Origin: Ailanthus altissimus
Lineage: Eukaryota; Streptophyta; Magnoliopsida; Sapindales; Simaroubaceae
Assembly (NCBI GenBank): GCA_946807835.1
Contig: OX327693.1
Span: forward strand, 2,435,501-2,499,500
DNA: 64,000 bases
Direction of reading: 5' to 3'
Below are positions 12,478 to 24,803 of the stretch, piece after piece. Each line of letters begins with the position of its first letter. The first letter of the stretch is position 1. The notes under the pieces were generated by a model, which made no database searches, was not told the DNA's origin, and saw only the letters and a program-made list of their open reading frames with translations. A program made the position numbers and the translations under genes.

Positions 12478-13274
12478 TGTTGGGGTTTTAGTGCACCTTA
12501 AAAACCTTCAAAACATATGTTGAAGTCTTTACTTATAAATAAAGAAAGAATAAGAAAATATCATAATAAGAAGATAAAATAACCATACAATCATGCAAGA
12601 AAGTTTTTGGTTTAGGAACAAATCCCTACGTGGATTAAAGGATCTAAGTCTCTTTTATTCAGTTTACAAATAACATAAATTATAAAGACCTCTAATAATA
12701 AATAATTAAATAATATAATCAATAAAGAGCTCTTAAAGAATCTAACAATACTATCTTGATCATTCAGATCTCAAACACTTCTTATGGTACTTTCTTGTGC
12801 ACTCAGTATTTAACACTATCTAACTCCCTATTTTCTCTCTTGGGGTTTCTCTTTATTACTTGATTAATTCTAAGGGGTTAGAAGGGTTTAGATAGTGTTT
12901 AGAATGTCTCTAGAAACTCAATTTCTTATTAGAATAAGAGTCTCTACATATAGGAGTCCAAATTCTACTTAAAAAAATCATTTCTTGCCAAAAATGAAGT
13001 TTTGGATTTGGGTGCCGCAACACTAATGCTGTCTAGATGTGGCATAGAAAGATAATCTCTCATTGGGGCATTAGTGCAACTTTGGTGTGGCGCTATAGTG
13101 CCAAGACCTGGGCAGGTCTTCCATCGTGCCTTCTTACTTTTTCTCACTTTTGGCTTTCTGTTTTATACTCTTTCTCATACTGCCAATGCATACTTGACCT
13201 CGTGTTCAACTCCTCATTAGCTTCTAACTTTAAATCAAATTCAACCTTACTTTTGAATTGCCAAAATCTCAACA
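12478..13274 (-). repeat. 5' LTR of Copia-2
   Basis: Begins TGTTGGGGTTTTAGTGCACC and ends AATCTCAACA on the plus strand. It carries the words TGGATTAAAGGATC near 12635 and a GC-rich block at about 13010-13115, as in the partner LTR. Confidence 0.87.
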
Positions 13275-13279
13275 ATAAA

Positions 13280-13425
13280 GATATTTATTCTTAGAAAAAA
13301 CAAAAATACATTTACATGAAATCTTTTTAAGATGGGAGGGAAATAGAATAATGATATTTATTCTTAGAAAAAACAAAAATACATTTACATGAAATCTTTT
13401 TAAGATGGGAGGGAAATAGAATAAT
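13280..13425. repeat. Perfect 73-bp tandem duplication
   Basis: The unit starting GATATTTATTCTTAGAAAAA occurs at 13280-13352 and again from 13353. A single, diverged version is found near 26175, so the duplication is recent and specific to this copy of the segment. Confidence 0.9.
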
Positions 13426-15225
13426 ATAAATATATATATATATAAGATAGAAATTAGTGATAGATTATTTCAGAAATTCTTTTTTGAGCATGATTTAATA
13501 TTTTTATTTTAGTATGGTTATTATTCCTTTTTAAGTCATAATTTTAGGAGAAAAAAAATTAATTTCTTTAGTTGTTAAGATTTATTATTCTTTACTAATT
13601 ACTATTTATTATGTATTTAATATTAGGTAAGCTATTAGTATTAATAGGCTTGTTATTTATAATTTTTATAATCAACTTATTAATAATATTTAGTTATAAT
13701 TCCATTGGGAATCTATCTTTGCTATGAAGTGGACGTCATTCTTTTTACGAAAGTTATATTTTCTTATGGAATAGAGACATAAGCTATAACAACAATTAGT
13801 ATATTTTTGGTGTTGCATCAAGTAGTATTAAAGCCTATCTCTCTAAGCATAGTAGCTTTCTTAAATCACCTATCTCCCTTTTTCATCTAAACATCAAGTC
13901 TATATGACCAATAACTAAATTTCTATCTTTAATAAATAAATAAATCTGAAAAACTATTTTTTTCTTTTTCTCTTTCCCTCTCAAGTAAAAAAAAAAAGAG
14001 AAAAAAAAAGAGAGAGAAATTGTCATAAAACCTAGCTCTATTGTGGCCATCGCACTAGTCGCCATCCATTACCAATTGGCCATCCAATAAAGAGTTGGCA
14101 AACAAATCCCCACAATTCTTGCCATTATCCATCATTGGAATCACAAAAACTGATCTGAAGCCCACATCCGACCATCCTCCTATTTCATTATTTTAGCCAC
14201 TCTTACCATCAATAAAATGTACCAAAATATTCCTCACATGCTACTTATCAAAAGCCATTTTTCAATCACTAATCGTCAGAAATTTGACACCCTAGCCAAG
14301 CTTATTTACTATTTTTCCCTTTGCTTATTTTATATTTTTCCTTTCCCTTGTTTATTTATTTGTTTAAAGAAAATTTGAAGAAAAAAGAAAAGTAGAGACA
14401 GAGAAGAATGAGAGAAAATTTGAGAGAGAGATAAAGGAGAGAGTTGGAAAATAAAAATAGTGAATGCCGTATTTGAAATTTAATGATGATATTTTAGATT
14501 TTAATAGTTGTCTCACAATCTAAAAATTTGTTTGAATAGATTTTTTGGACTAAAGATTTTATCTTTAATAATGTTTTTAAAAATAAGTAACTTAAGCATG
14601 CTTGTTTCAAGTTAATTGGACATGTACTAGTTTAATGGGAAAGACTACAAGCATCACAAGATCAATAAGGTAAAGACAAAATTTGATCTTGGTGTAGAAT
14701 GAGAAAGAAAGTTCATCAAACATTATTCTATGGAATTATACTAAGATGATAATTTGCAAATTTAATAATTATCAACAAGATAAAATTTTCGTTTAAATTT
14801 ATGATTCAAAAGTTATCAAGTTATCATATTCGTGTAAACTTTTCTGAGATAGACAATAAATTGATTAAAATATTTTTAGGAAAATTATATACCGATATTA
14901 AAGAAAGATTTTTATGAGAATTATACAGAATTATATACCAATATTAAAGAAAGATTTTTATGAGAATTAAAGAAAGTCTATGATTACCTATGATTTTTTA
15001 ATGTCGTTAAATTAGCCTCACTAGTTGAATTACAAATTAAGAGGAGAAAGCATTAAGTGTTGAATGAACCGATTTCATCACAATTATAAAATGAGATTTT
15101 TTATTCAAATAATAGCCAAGCTCTCACTTTAAAGTCTTGCCCTTGTAGTCTAATACTCTCAACGTATGACCATTAATTAGCAATACTAACAAATTTTAAA
15201 ATAAACGTTAATACCTATTAATTAG
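13426..15225. other. Intergenic DNA, partly paralogous to 27470-27800
   Basis: The first 400 bases (to about 13800) align with 27470-27800, sharing TTATTATTCATATTT-like and GCTATTATTA blocks, and belong to the duplicated SPH segment. Beyond 13860 there is no recognised gene. A 46-bp tandem duplication starts at 14883 and 14929, and purine-rich tracts occupy 13985-14020 and 14360-14450. Confidence 0.5.
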
Positions 15226-15226
15226 C

Positions 15227-16120
15227 CTTTTATGTGTGGCATTTTTTTTTTGGATTGATATTTGTGTTACATATTTCGTATACAGGAAAGATCCTATGTG
15301 CACCCTAAAAGAAGAGTGAGTCATCATATTTATGTGACGGCATATTAGTGTATGTGGGAAGACTTACCGATGATCAAGAAGGGAGTGGCTCTTATCTTTG
15401 GGTATGAGTGTTTTGTGTGTAAAATCTAATATGAGTGTTTTATGTGTGAAATCTAAACCTCACTTGCGCTATTCCTCTCATACAGTATGTCGCTGAAGAG
15501 TGTCATTTGACTCATTTTGTGATATGTGAAGTCCTGGTAAGTAGTATTCCTATTATGTGTTTTGAAAGAATGTGTAAGCGCTTACCCTACTTGTGATTTT
15601 GATAAGCTTTTAGTTATGACTTACTCGATATGTGATTTGATAAGCCTATGATTTTGATTCATCATAGCATATCATGCTCATGCATTGCTTATATGTATAT
15701 ATGTATTTTGGTATATGAAAAACTACTGTGTTTACTAGGTTTTATACTCATTATAGTTTGTTGTAATTTTTAGGTGACTAAAGGTACGTGTGCATATAGT
15801 AGATTTGGCAAGGCTTCTGTTGTGTCCTGGGTTTTCTTAAGTCACTAGGTATTAGTTGGTGGACATATCTTTTAAAGGATAATTAGTTTATCTCAGATCT
15901 ACATATTTATGATTTGTTGTACATAAGTTTTAAATGTGTTTGAGTTATGATCCACCTAGTCTTATGGTTTGATTTTGTATAGGATTACTAGTGACTTATT
16001 AAGGATATTATGACAAAATCTAAGTTTGATATTTTTATGAGATTCTAATTATGAGCCACACACTAAGGCGTTAGTGTAGGCATGTTGCATGTCGGACCTT
16101 TTCAGATTTAGGGCATGACA
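15227..16120 (+). repeat. 5' LTR of the gutted element, truncated at its 5' end
   Basis: Matches the end of the 3' LTR with shared blocks such as CGGCATATTAGT, GACTGGCTCTTATCTTTGGG (as GAGTGGCTC), CTTGCGCTATTCCTCTCATA and GTGTAGGCATGTTGC. Only about 0.9 kb of the roughly 3-kb LTR is present. Confidence 0.75.
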
Positions 16121-16129
16121 TCTTTTTAA

Positions 16130-16141
16130 TGGTATCAGAGC
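16130..16141 (+). other. Primer-binding site TGGTATCAGAGC
   Basis: An exact match to the complement of the plant initiator-methionine tRNA 3' end, nine bases after the LTR end GGGCATGACA. It fixes the element's orientation as plus. Confidence 0.8.
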
Positions 16142-16753
16142 TAAGGATATGATTTTGTAGACTTTTTGTGTTTAAAAAAAGGAACCAGTAGATGCCAAAT
16201 CCTTAGGGTTATTTATATATTTATTTATATATATTTGTTTGATATCTTACTTACCTATATTCAAATGAATCTATCCGTTTATGAACTTGATCAATCTCTA
16301 CTTTCAATATTTTTCTCATCTCACCCATTCAAGTTTTCATGAGAAAGTTTGAATCAACCCTTTTTATGCAACTTCGGAAGTATTTTTGTCCTTATTATTT
16401 AACATGTTTATTGCAAAACAAAGTTAAAAAAATAAAAAGAACCTCGCACACTCCTTCACGTGTTTTACTCAAAGAATGATTCACTCAACTTTCATTCGTG
16501 TTTTTTTTTTTAATTTGGAAAAGGAAATCTAAAATCAATGGAATCTGAATTTTTTTTATTTTTTTCTCTTTTTTTTATAATACCAAAACTTGAAGAAATA
16601 GAAAAAATAACAGACAAGAAGAAACAAAAAAATTGATATAGGCTACAGATTTTTAGAGACTAAAATAAATTTGTTGATTTAAAAAAAAAGAACAATTAAT
16701 GAAAATTAAAAAGATAGTTCAAACCTGATTAGAGCCTAGGCTCTGATACTAAA

Positions 16754-17104
16754 TGATGTGAACCTCACAAAGAAAAGTGAGACCCGACACTCAATGAGGT
16801 TCCTTTGCCCAATGACCGTTCTAATTCAGATTTTTATATAAACAACAAAAAAAAGAACCTTGACCCGTTATCTATCAAAGATAAGAACCAGAGGTATAAG
16901 AAGATAGTAGATGCAACACTCAAGATAAATGAGAAGTTGTGAGTGATAAGTCTAAAAGAACGCCACAAGATAAAATCTTGATAAGTTCTAATAATAGTTC
17001 TTTGAAGAACTTAAGAGAAAACTCTCAACATTAATATCATTAATTCTATTTTCGTTCTCCTTCATCTCTCATATATTTATAGAGACCTCTTGGGATGTCT
17101 AACA
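16754..17104 (-). repeat. Putative minus-strand LTR with adjacent primer-binding site
   Basis: The minus strand reads TGTTAGACATCCCAAGAGG, a TATAAATA box soon after, and ends CACATCA just before TTTAGTATCAGAGCC (16738-16753), a near-match to the methionine tRNA primer site. No partner LTR is visible, so it is a fragment of an element otherwise lost inside the older host element. Confidence 0.55.
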
Positions 17105-17107
17105 TTT

Positions 17108-19180
17108 ATTACTGTTGGGTGTTGATTAATTTTAGGGTGCTTGCATATGGATTGTGGTCATCATACCCAACAATTTACATATCTCATACATATATGTGCA
17201 CAACGGAAGATTAATACAGTACAATGAATACATGAAATACATATTTATTAAATTGAAACTGAGATTGAGAAATATAACCTATGAAGCCTTTGGATTAATT
17301 TTGCTTGAAGTTCACCATAAAATGAATCTTTGATCAATCCTAGCAATCAACAAGAGTGGGTTTGATTGTCTAGAATAGCAGTATGTTAATCCAGCATTTT
17401 GTTTAACTCTTAAACTTGATTCAAAGTTAAACTCTTTAACTTAATTAAATTTATTTTTCCTTTTATTCAACTCTTGAATAAATAAAACAAATCTCCTTTT
17501 TAGTTATTACATTTAGTAACCATTTCTTCAATTTGTTTTGTTGTTCTAACATTTAAAACACAAAACAAAGAATTTCAATTTCTCAAATTGAAATGGCTCC
17601 CAAAAATGCAAAACTTAAAACCTAAAAGTTATGTATTTTTTAATTTCATTTCACTTTATATACTAATGCATTAATTTTAAACTAATTTGAATTTCATTTG
17701 CATTTAATTTAACTTAACCTAATTATAGTTAACATTTAACCTTAGTTAAATTATTTTAACTTAACCTTTAAGTTAATAAATATTTAATTAATTTAACCAA
17801 AGTTAACTAACTTAACTATAGTTAGATTAACCTTTACTTAACCTTTAAGTAAGGTTAACTTAACTTAACCATATGGTTAACCTTTAACCATAGTTAAGTT
17901 AAATTATTTATTTAATAATTAAATAAATAAATATTTATTTTAATTATTTAACAATTAAATAATCATAAAGTAAAATTACTTTTATATCCTTACGAGGTTA
18001 CCAAATTAACCTAAAGTGGGTTCTACTATTTAACCATATACTTTAGTTAACTTAACCTTAGTAATTTGCTGAATTATACTGTATTGAACAATTCAATACA
18101 GTAAACTGCCTAAGTGCTCAAAGAGTACATTTCATATTGGGACTCTCTAGGTCTACACCCGATTTGTCAAATGAAACTATGCCATTAATCCGTAATCGAT
18201 GCCCCACGCACACGTTATGAATATTACAAATCAGCGTGTTAGACCATACAAGTTGAGGTTATAACGTATATGTATAATCCTTCCATCATTTATACCCTGG
18301 ATGTGCGAGGATATAGATCAGCACCGTCAAATCCCCATTTGCTCATCTATAATCTTATCTCCAGATTAGTATCTCGATAAATAATATACACAAACACTTT
18401 TGCTATATTGTTTAACCTTGTAGGAAACTCTTTTCTCGAGTTTATACTTGTAGCCACAAGACTTTATGAAATACAATCTCGGAGCATCGAATATACAACT
18501 TACCTACGTAAGCTGACGAATTTCGTATCTACGCACACCGGACTCCATGAGCATCGGACTATACCTAGCGACACATAGCGGTCAGACCATAAAAGGTCTC
18601 TGACATATGTGAAACCAAAGCATGATGGATCACTCACAAGACCACCGTGGCGCTCAGGTTAAAGGACCACGAATACTACTCAACTCAAGAAGACCTTCCT
18701 TTGACTGAACCAGTCAAATATAGACATACACTAATTTATATTAAGTGAATTCACTGATAGACTCGCATTGGTGATCATAGATCAAGAACATTTGAAATAT
18801 ACTTACATAATAACATTTCTTAACACCTATTGCAACCCTTTGCAACTATATCATTACAAGTATACTCTCAGGTCTTTGTCTAATTATAGACAAGGTTCTA
18901 ACTTTTTAGACCTCGTTGACTCTTATAAATTGATAACTATTAACAGTGCTAACTCTTAACATTTATAACTCTCAGCTTTGCTAACTATTAGTTTTGATCT
19001 AAACTCCTTTAGATCAGATCTGAACTCTTTTAGATCAAACAATGTCTGTAATGTTACAAGTATTATACCATATAATTATGATATTAACAATTTTTATTCG
19101 AAATATTTATTGTATAAGTATTAACAATTAATATTCATACAATATTAGAATGGCACGTGAGCACCAGCTCCAACAATTAC
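17108..19180 (-). mobile_element. Probable 2.06-kb solo LTR with perfect target duplication
   Basis: Element 17113-19175 starts TGTTGGGTG and ends GCTCCAACA and is flanked by identical 5-bp duplications ATTAC (17108-17112, 19176-19180). On the minus strand it begins TGTTGGAGCTGGTGC. It has no open reading frame of note. Its 18100-18960 part is strongly similar, inverted, to 54430-55500, sharing for example GTGGTCCTTTAACCTGAG. It lies inside the first unit of a short tandem repeat within the older gutted element. Confidence 0.82.
17690..17945. repeat. TTAACC/GGTTAA-rich palindromic low-complexity tract
   Basis: Dense alternation of TTAACCTTTAA, TTAACTTAACC and GGTTAAGTTAA-type words, many self-complementary, within the solo LTR. 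It can fold into many short hairpins. It is absent from the 54-kb relative, which has a plain AT stretch in the equivalent place. Confidence 0.7.
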
Positions 19181-19385
19181 AACATTAATGACAACTTAAA
19201 ATTTCTAGCTACCAATTACTACTAATAATTTAGGCACTTGGGATTCCAGCACTTATTACAACAGTTAATGAAAACTTACAACTACTAACTACCAACAACT
19301 ACTAATAAACTAGGCACTTGGAATGCTAGTACTTATTACAACAATTAATAGTAATTTTTAACTACTAACAACTACCAATATTGAG
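19176..19385. repeat. Roughly 80-bp tandem repeat, 2.6 units
   Basis: The unit has the form ATTACAACANTTAATG, then CTACTAATAA, then TAGGCACTTGG and ends GCTAGTACTT. Units begin near 19176, 19256 and 19336. The solo LTR landed in the first unit. Confidence 0.8.
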
Positions 19386-19545
19386 AATAGATATTATATG
19401 TGCTGCTGTGTTGTTGCTCTCCATCACAAATGAATTTTTAATGGGCCTTGTGATATTTTGGCAACCTAATTTGCATCATTAAGTATCTCCGTCTATTCAA
19501 TTAAGCCATAAATGTTGAGGATAATTTTTGTAAGATGGGGAGGAT

Positions 19546-22500
19546 TGTAGTAACCACGAGTGCATAATAAGTGAAATTATTTATTTCATATTTATATGTG
19601 GTTGTTGTTTGTATGGTATTAGAAAAATGGATTTTTTTTTTTCATTTTACTAAGTCTTTGTTTGTTAATTAGAGTACGAATCCTTTACTACATTAAGTAT
19701 TTGGCTTATTATGAGTAGACTAAAATTTATGTAGGCTTAATAATATTCAGGACAAGAACATGTGTTATGAGTTAGAATATGAATTACTTAGGCTTTATGA
19801 GGCTAGGCCAAAACTATATATTAATTATGGACTAAGGGCTATTATAAGAACATGGATAAATGTTGGGTTGAATTGATAAAATTCAATAAAGGCAAATAGG
19901 TAAATTTATGGACACTAAATAAACTTGATTTTTTAGTAGCCCTAGCTACCTATTCAGATTTTTCTAGTCTTAGAGAGAGGAAGAAGAGAGTAAAAAGAAA
20001 AGGAGAAGAGAAAAAATTAAGAGTAATATATGATCTTATGCTACAAAGAGGTATTTTAGAGCTCTTTATCTAATATTAAATGTTTGTTGTATGATTTTAT
20101 GAGGTTATAAATTTTGGAAACTTGCTAAAAAGAGGATATGATGATTATTTTGTGGTGTATATGGATTAATGAGGATGATTACATAGATAAGATGATGATA
20201 AATCCTAAAAGATTAATGAGGATGATTACATAGATCTACAGAATTACTTTATGACTATGGCTTAGTTCAAAAGTTTTATAAAATATTGTACTTTGATTTT
20301 TTATCTGGATTTTTAACCCATGGAATTAAACATCCTAATGAATATGTAGAACTTTGATTCATTTGAAAACTCCATAAACTCAATTTTTGGGATTTTCTAA
20401 AAATGACCCTAAAAGTTTGAGAATTGTTGGTTTCTAAAGATGGGTCAAGTGAGGAAAAGAATGATCTTCAAAAATTATTATTTTCTAAAAATGATTCTTT
20501 TGTATATCTAGTACAACATATCCAAATTTTAGCACTTAAATCATTACTTTAAAATTGTTATGATTTTCTGAACTATAAAATCTCAGTACATAATTTTACT
20601 TGGCAGATTCTTGAAGCTTTTAAGTAAAATCATTTTAAAATATATTTTGTGTTGATCCGGTTATGGATTACTTCTTATGGATTTTAAGTTGTGTGTCAAG
20701 AGCAACTATATTATGGTTCCATGATTTTTGAGTTGATATTTGATTTTATAAAATTGGGAGACTGAATACTGTTCAATGAATATACTGATCCTACTAGAAT
20801 TATAGTTTAGATTTGGGAGTAATTATGAAATGGATTTGTGAGAATTATAATATAATCTCCATGTATGAGAATGATATATGAGTCAATAATGACATTTATT
20901 ATAGATTTTAAGCTGTGTCAAGAACAATTCTGTTATGTTTCCATGATTTTTGAGTTAAAATTTGATTTTATAAAATTGAGAGATTGAATACTATTTAATA
21001 AATACGCTGATCCTACCGGGATTATGGTTTAGATTTTTGGAGTAATTATATAATGAATTTTGTGAGAATTATGATATAATCTCCTTGTATGAGAATGATA
21101 TATGAGTCAATAATAACATATTCTAATTTTGTGGCAATTAGACATTAATTGATGTGTAATAAAAAATTGAATAAATGTGGGTGGTCAGAATTGACAGGTT
21201 TTAAGAAACGAAGTCATTGAACCAACTTGATGTGATAAGTGTAATTGATGTAACTTATCGAGCTATTTTAATTGTTTTATGAATAGTGATGTCTATAAAA
21301 GGGGTTAATTTTTATTGATAGGTTAAGAAGATTAAGCTTTGTTGTACGATCAAGGAGCGGTAAATACAGTAGACTTTTACTGAAACAATAATAAATATAG
21401 TATATGTTTGTGCATGATTTTGCAAATCTAATTTGAAATATGTTTTATATCATGCCAAGTATATTTTGATATGAAAATGTGAATGGCACATGTTTATGGA
21501 TGTGAGCATTGACATACATGTTGCACATGTGTTTATGAAAACAGCTTTCAAATAAAATGTGTTTAACAAAGAAAGCTTATGAATTTTAATTTGTCTATAA
21601 GATACCTTTAATATTTTAAAGATACTTGAACTCACTATTTACTTAATAGGCACCTTATATGATTTTGTGGAACCTTTATGTGTGGCCTTTCTTTCAAGAT
21701 TGATATTTGTGTTATATGTTTTATATGCAGGAAGAATCCTATGGGTACCTTAAAGGAAGATTAAGTCATCACATTCATGTGGCGGCATATTAGTACATGT
21801 GAGAAGACTCGCTGATGATCAAGGTGAGGGACTGGCTCTTATCTTTGGGCATGAGCATTTTATATGTTAAATCTAAGCTCTACTTGCGCTATTCCTCTCA
21901 TACAGTATGTCATCGATGGGTGGCATTTAGCTCATTTTGTGATATATAATATGTGAAATTTTACTAAATAGTAGTTGGATGATGGTATTCTTATTATATA
22001 TTTTGAAAGGATGTGTAAGCGCTTACCCAACTTGTGATTTTGATAAGATTTGGTTATGACTTACTCGATATGTGATTTGATAAGACTATGATTTCGATTC
22101 ATCATAGCATATCATACTCATGTACTACTTATATGTATATATGTATTTTGGTATATGAAAAATTAGTGTGCGTACTGAGTTTTATACTCACAGTTTATTG
22201 TGATTTCTAGGTGACTAAAGGTACGTGCACATATAATGGATTTGGTAAAACTTCTACTGTGTTCTAGGTTTCTTTAAGTCACTAGGCGTTAGTTGGTGGA
22301 CATGTCTTTTAAGGGATAATCGATTTATCCCGAATGTATATATTTATGATTTGTTGTATATAAGCTTTGAATGTGTTTGAGTTATGATCCACCACATATG
22401 TTTATGGTTTGCTTTTGTATAGGATTGTTAATGACTTATTAAGGATATGTATGCAAATCTAAGTTTGATATTTTTATGAAATCCTAATTATGAGCGCACA

Positions 22501-22561
22501 CTAAGGCATGAGTGTAGGCATGTTGCGTGTCAGATCTTTTCAGATCTGGGGAGTGATAACA
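19546..22561 (+). repeat. 3' LTR of the gutted element, about 3.0 kb
   Basis: Starts TGTAGTAACCACGAG after the purine tract and ends GGGGAGTGATAACA. It contains a 224-bp internal tandem duplication beginning at 20681 and 20905 (shared words TGATTTTATAAAATTG, GATCCTAC, GAGAATGATATATGAGTCAA). No coding content is seen. Confidence 0.7.
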
Positions 22562-24440
22562 TTTTAGATCGACTCTGTGTGTCCTCTTGAGCGGTGGTGG
22601 GACAAACCTTAGTAAGGACGCTGAGTCCTAAAGTGAGGGTGTATGTGACACCTTAAGTAAATCCTACATCGATAGCACAGGAAATATGTTGGGTTTATAA
22701 GGGGTGATCCACATCTTAATTGATAAGACGCATTTTAAGGTATATGGGCATCCCAAGAATAAAATATCTTGCTAGGTCTACGTTGGATTATGACAAAAAA
22801 AACTGATATACTTGAAAGGACAATCGATTTGCTTACCATTTGAGTCTCCAACTTCAAATCTTTGAAAGCAAGATGATGGAATCGAAAGGATCTAATGACA
22901 AGTAAAAATATTTTTGAAATCTTGGCCACTAAAAGAGGGTATAGGACACAAAATTTAGGATGTAGAGAGGCTAGGGTCAAGAGACATTTCTCGTAAGTGA
23001 GAGCGTAAGTTGGTAATGCACTCTATCTCAGTAGGTGTAATCCCTTAGGAGGTTAATGAGCCAATCATTATGAGAGAATAATTTCTTTAGGAATCTCTCC
23101 CAAGGATTTTTAGGAAGGTTAACTTATATTACAATTGAAGTTTCAAAATGTAGTGGGAACCTAAAGGGTATTTGAGGCACTTTCAGTCTAACGACCACCA
23201 CATGCTTTTCAAAGCCTTTCTTTTTGTTTTTGAAACCATAAATAAGAGTCCCCTGACTTGGTTGAAAAATAGTAATTCATTTTAGAATGTTAAAGGTTAT
23301 AGGAAATAAAAATATTATAGTGTGTAAGAGCATATGGAGAAGGGAACATATAGTTAAGAATTGTTACGTCCTATAATAGGTAAAAGAAATTATGATGAAC
23401 TTGAAGGGAAAGTCCAGCTACATGAAAGAATTCATGAATTAGGGGAGGAAGAAGGAAATGTAAGCAGTTTAGGTATTTCTTAAAGAGAGGGAGTTCACGA
23501 GGAATCACTTAAGGCAAGTCGGAATGGGACTCGTTAGGGGGAGATGCTTAATATTGATCCATAGAGGAAACTAAAATATTGATTTTAATTCCTTTAAAGA
23601 GATAATTGAACAGACTCACCATTGATATAGGTTTCTTGATTTTCTTTAACAAGAAGAAGAAACCAAGGGTTTCTTGAATATAGAGATTTTAGAAGGGTTT
23701 TTGAAAATCAAAAGTGAAAGAAAATAGACAATGAATCGAGTATTTAAGGGCGGTAGCTATTAGCAATCTTCTATTTACTCAATGAGGCAGAACATTTAGC
23801 TAAGAAACAGAAATAAGTAGGAGAAAATGAAAATACATGTCATGTAACGGTTACTAAGAGTGAAGAAAACGTGCCTGTTTAAAGATCATTCACTTGCAAA
23901 TGAAAATAGGCTAAAGAAATAAAACAGGCCAAACAACAGTTTTTTAACCTAAAATTGAGTTAAACAAGCTAAGAACAAAGGAAACTGAATTCATGCCAAG
24001 GTATGGCCCAAAGCGATTCATCTCTGATTCTAAAAATAGGTCAAATTTTGTATTAATGAAATAGTGAGAATGGAAATGATTGTTTTATTTGATTTATACT
24101 TTTCCATTGTTACTATTTTATTCAAAGTCAAGTGCTAGATATTGTTGTTTGGCATGGTTAAAGAGTCTTTGCAAGAGGGATAAAATTCTTGTTTCTTTGA
24201 TGAATATAACAACTCTGGATAATACTTTTGAGATATAAACTTATTCAAATATGATTTAAGTTATGATAAATTATACACTATAAATAAGTATGCTCAATAA
24301 ATTATAGTTCATTTAGTTGCAAGCATTAAAACCTTTACCATACAATCTTAGAACATTTAGAATTTTTTAGAGAGTTGTCATATTTTAGTGAGAAAAAGAC
24401 AGCATAATTTTCTTGTTTGAAACACTTCTATATAGATTAC
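22562..24440 (+). other. Retroelement debris including a gag-like fragment
   Basis: No intact gene. A partial LTR-like piece begins TGTGACACCTTAAG near 22642 with GGGTTTATAAGGGG downstream. Near 23165-23300 the plus strand can be read as GYLRHFQSNDHHMLFKAFLF then SPLTWLKNSNSF, which resembles the Gypsy-type gag pattern (...AF-L-G-A--WF--L---SI-SF). A purine tract GTTAGGGGGAGA at 23534-23545 may be a polypurine tract. These are inferences from weak similarity. Confidence 0.4.
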
Positions 24441-24647
24441 TAATTTGTTTTGGATAATTATTGACTCGAGTGTTAGAATTTATTTTTATAGGACAACAGT
24501 ATTATTTTTGCAAATTCAACATATTTCAAAGATATGAAGTAATTTTCTGGGAGGTTTCATTCTTAGAGCGTTCATATAATAATTATGTTTCTATACTTAA
24601 GGAGATCACAAATACCGGACATGCTCACAAATATCTAAATTAGCTGT

Positions 24648-24715
24648 ATAATCCCTAATTCATTAACCTAACATTTTTGGTTCTCTGTCCATAAAGTCCA
24701 TGCTTATAATAAAAA
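24648..24715 (+). promoter_or_regulatory. Promoter block of SPH locus C
   Basis: CCTAACATTTTTGGTTCTCT, CATAAAGTCCATGCTTATAA and the TATA element TATAATAA (24705-24712) match the blocks in front of A, D and E. About 100 bases before the relic start codon at 24804. Confidence 0.55.
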
Positions 24716-24803
24716 TCATCTCTACCTTCTCATCTATAATCAAAAGTTACAAAATAAACAAACAAAACCATCACCATCATCTACACAAAAACAAAAACAA
24801 AAA

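Larger units (their letters stand above)
10230..13279 (-). mobile_element. Internally deleted Copia element (Copia-2) with both LTRs
   Basis: LTRs at 10235-11071 and 12478-13274 flank only 1.4 kb of internal DNA. Target duplications ATAAT (10230-10234) and ATAAA (13275-13279) differ at one base. Read on the minus strand, the right copy is the 5' LTR and is followed by the primer-binding site at 12465-12477. Of the polyprotein only a protease-proximal piece remains. The paralogous, uninterrupted sequence near locus C (26145-26180) gives the empty site, which confirms the insertion limits independently. Confidence 0.88.
15227..22561 (+). mobile_element. Gutted LTR retrotransposon with long LTRs, host to nested insertions
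   Basis: The last 0.9 kb of an LTR (15227-16120) recurs at 21672-22561. A primer-binding site TGGTATCAGAGC at 16130-16141 follows the left copy, and a purine tract GATGGGGAGGA (19535-19544) precedes the start of the right LTR. The region between has no gag-pol, only nested LTR fragments (16754-17104, 17113-19175). It is therefore non-autonomous or emptied. The superfamily is undecided; the long LTRs would suit Gypsy. Confidence 0.65.
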
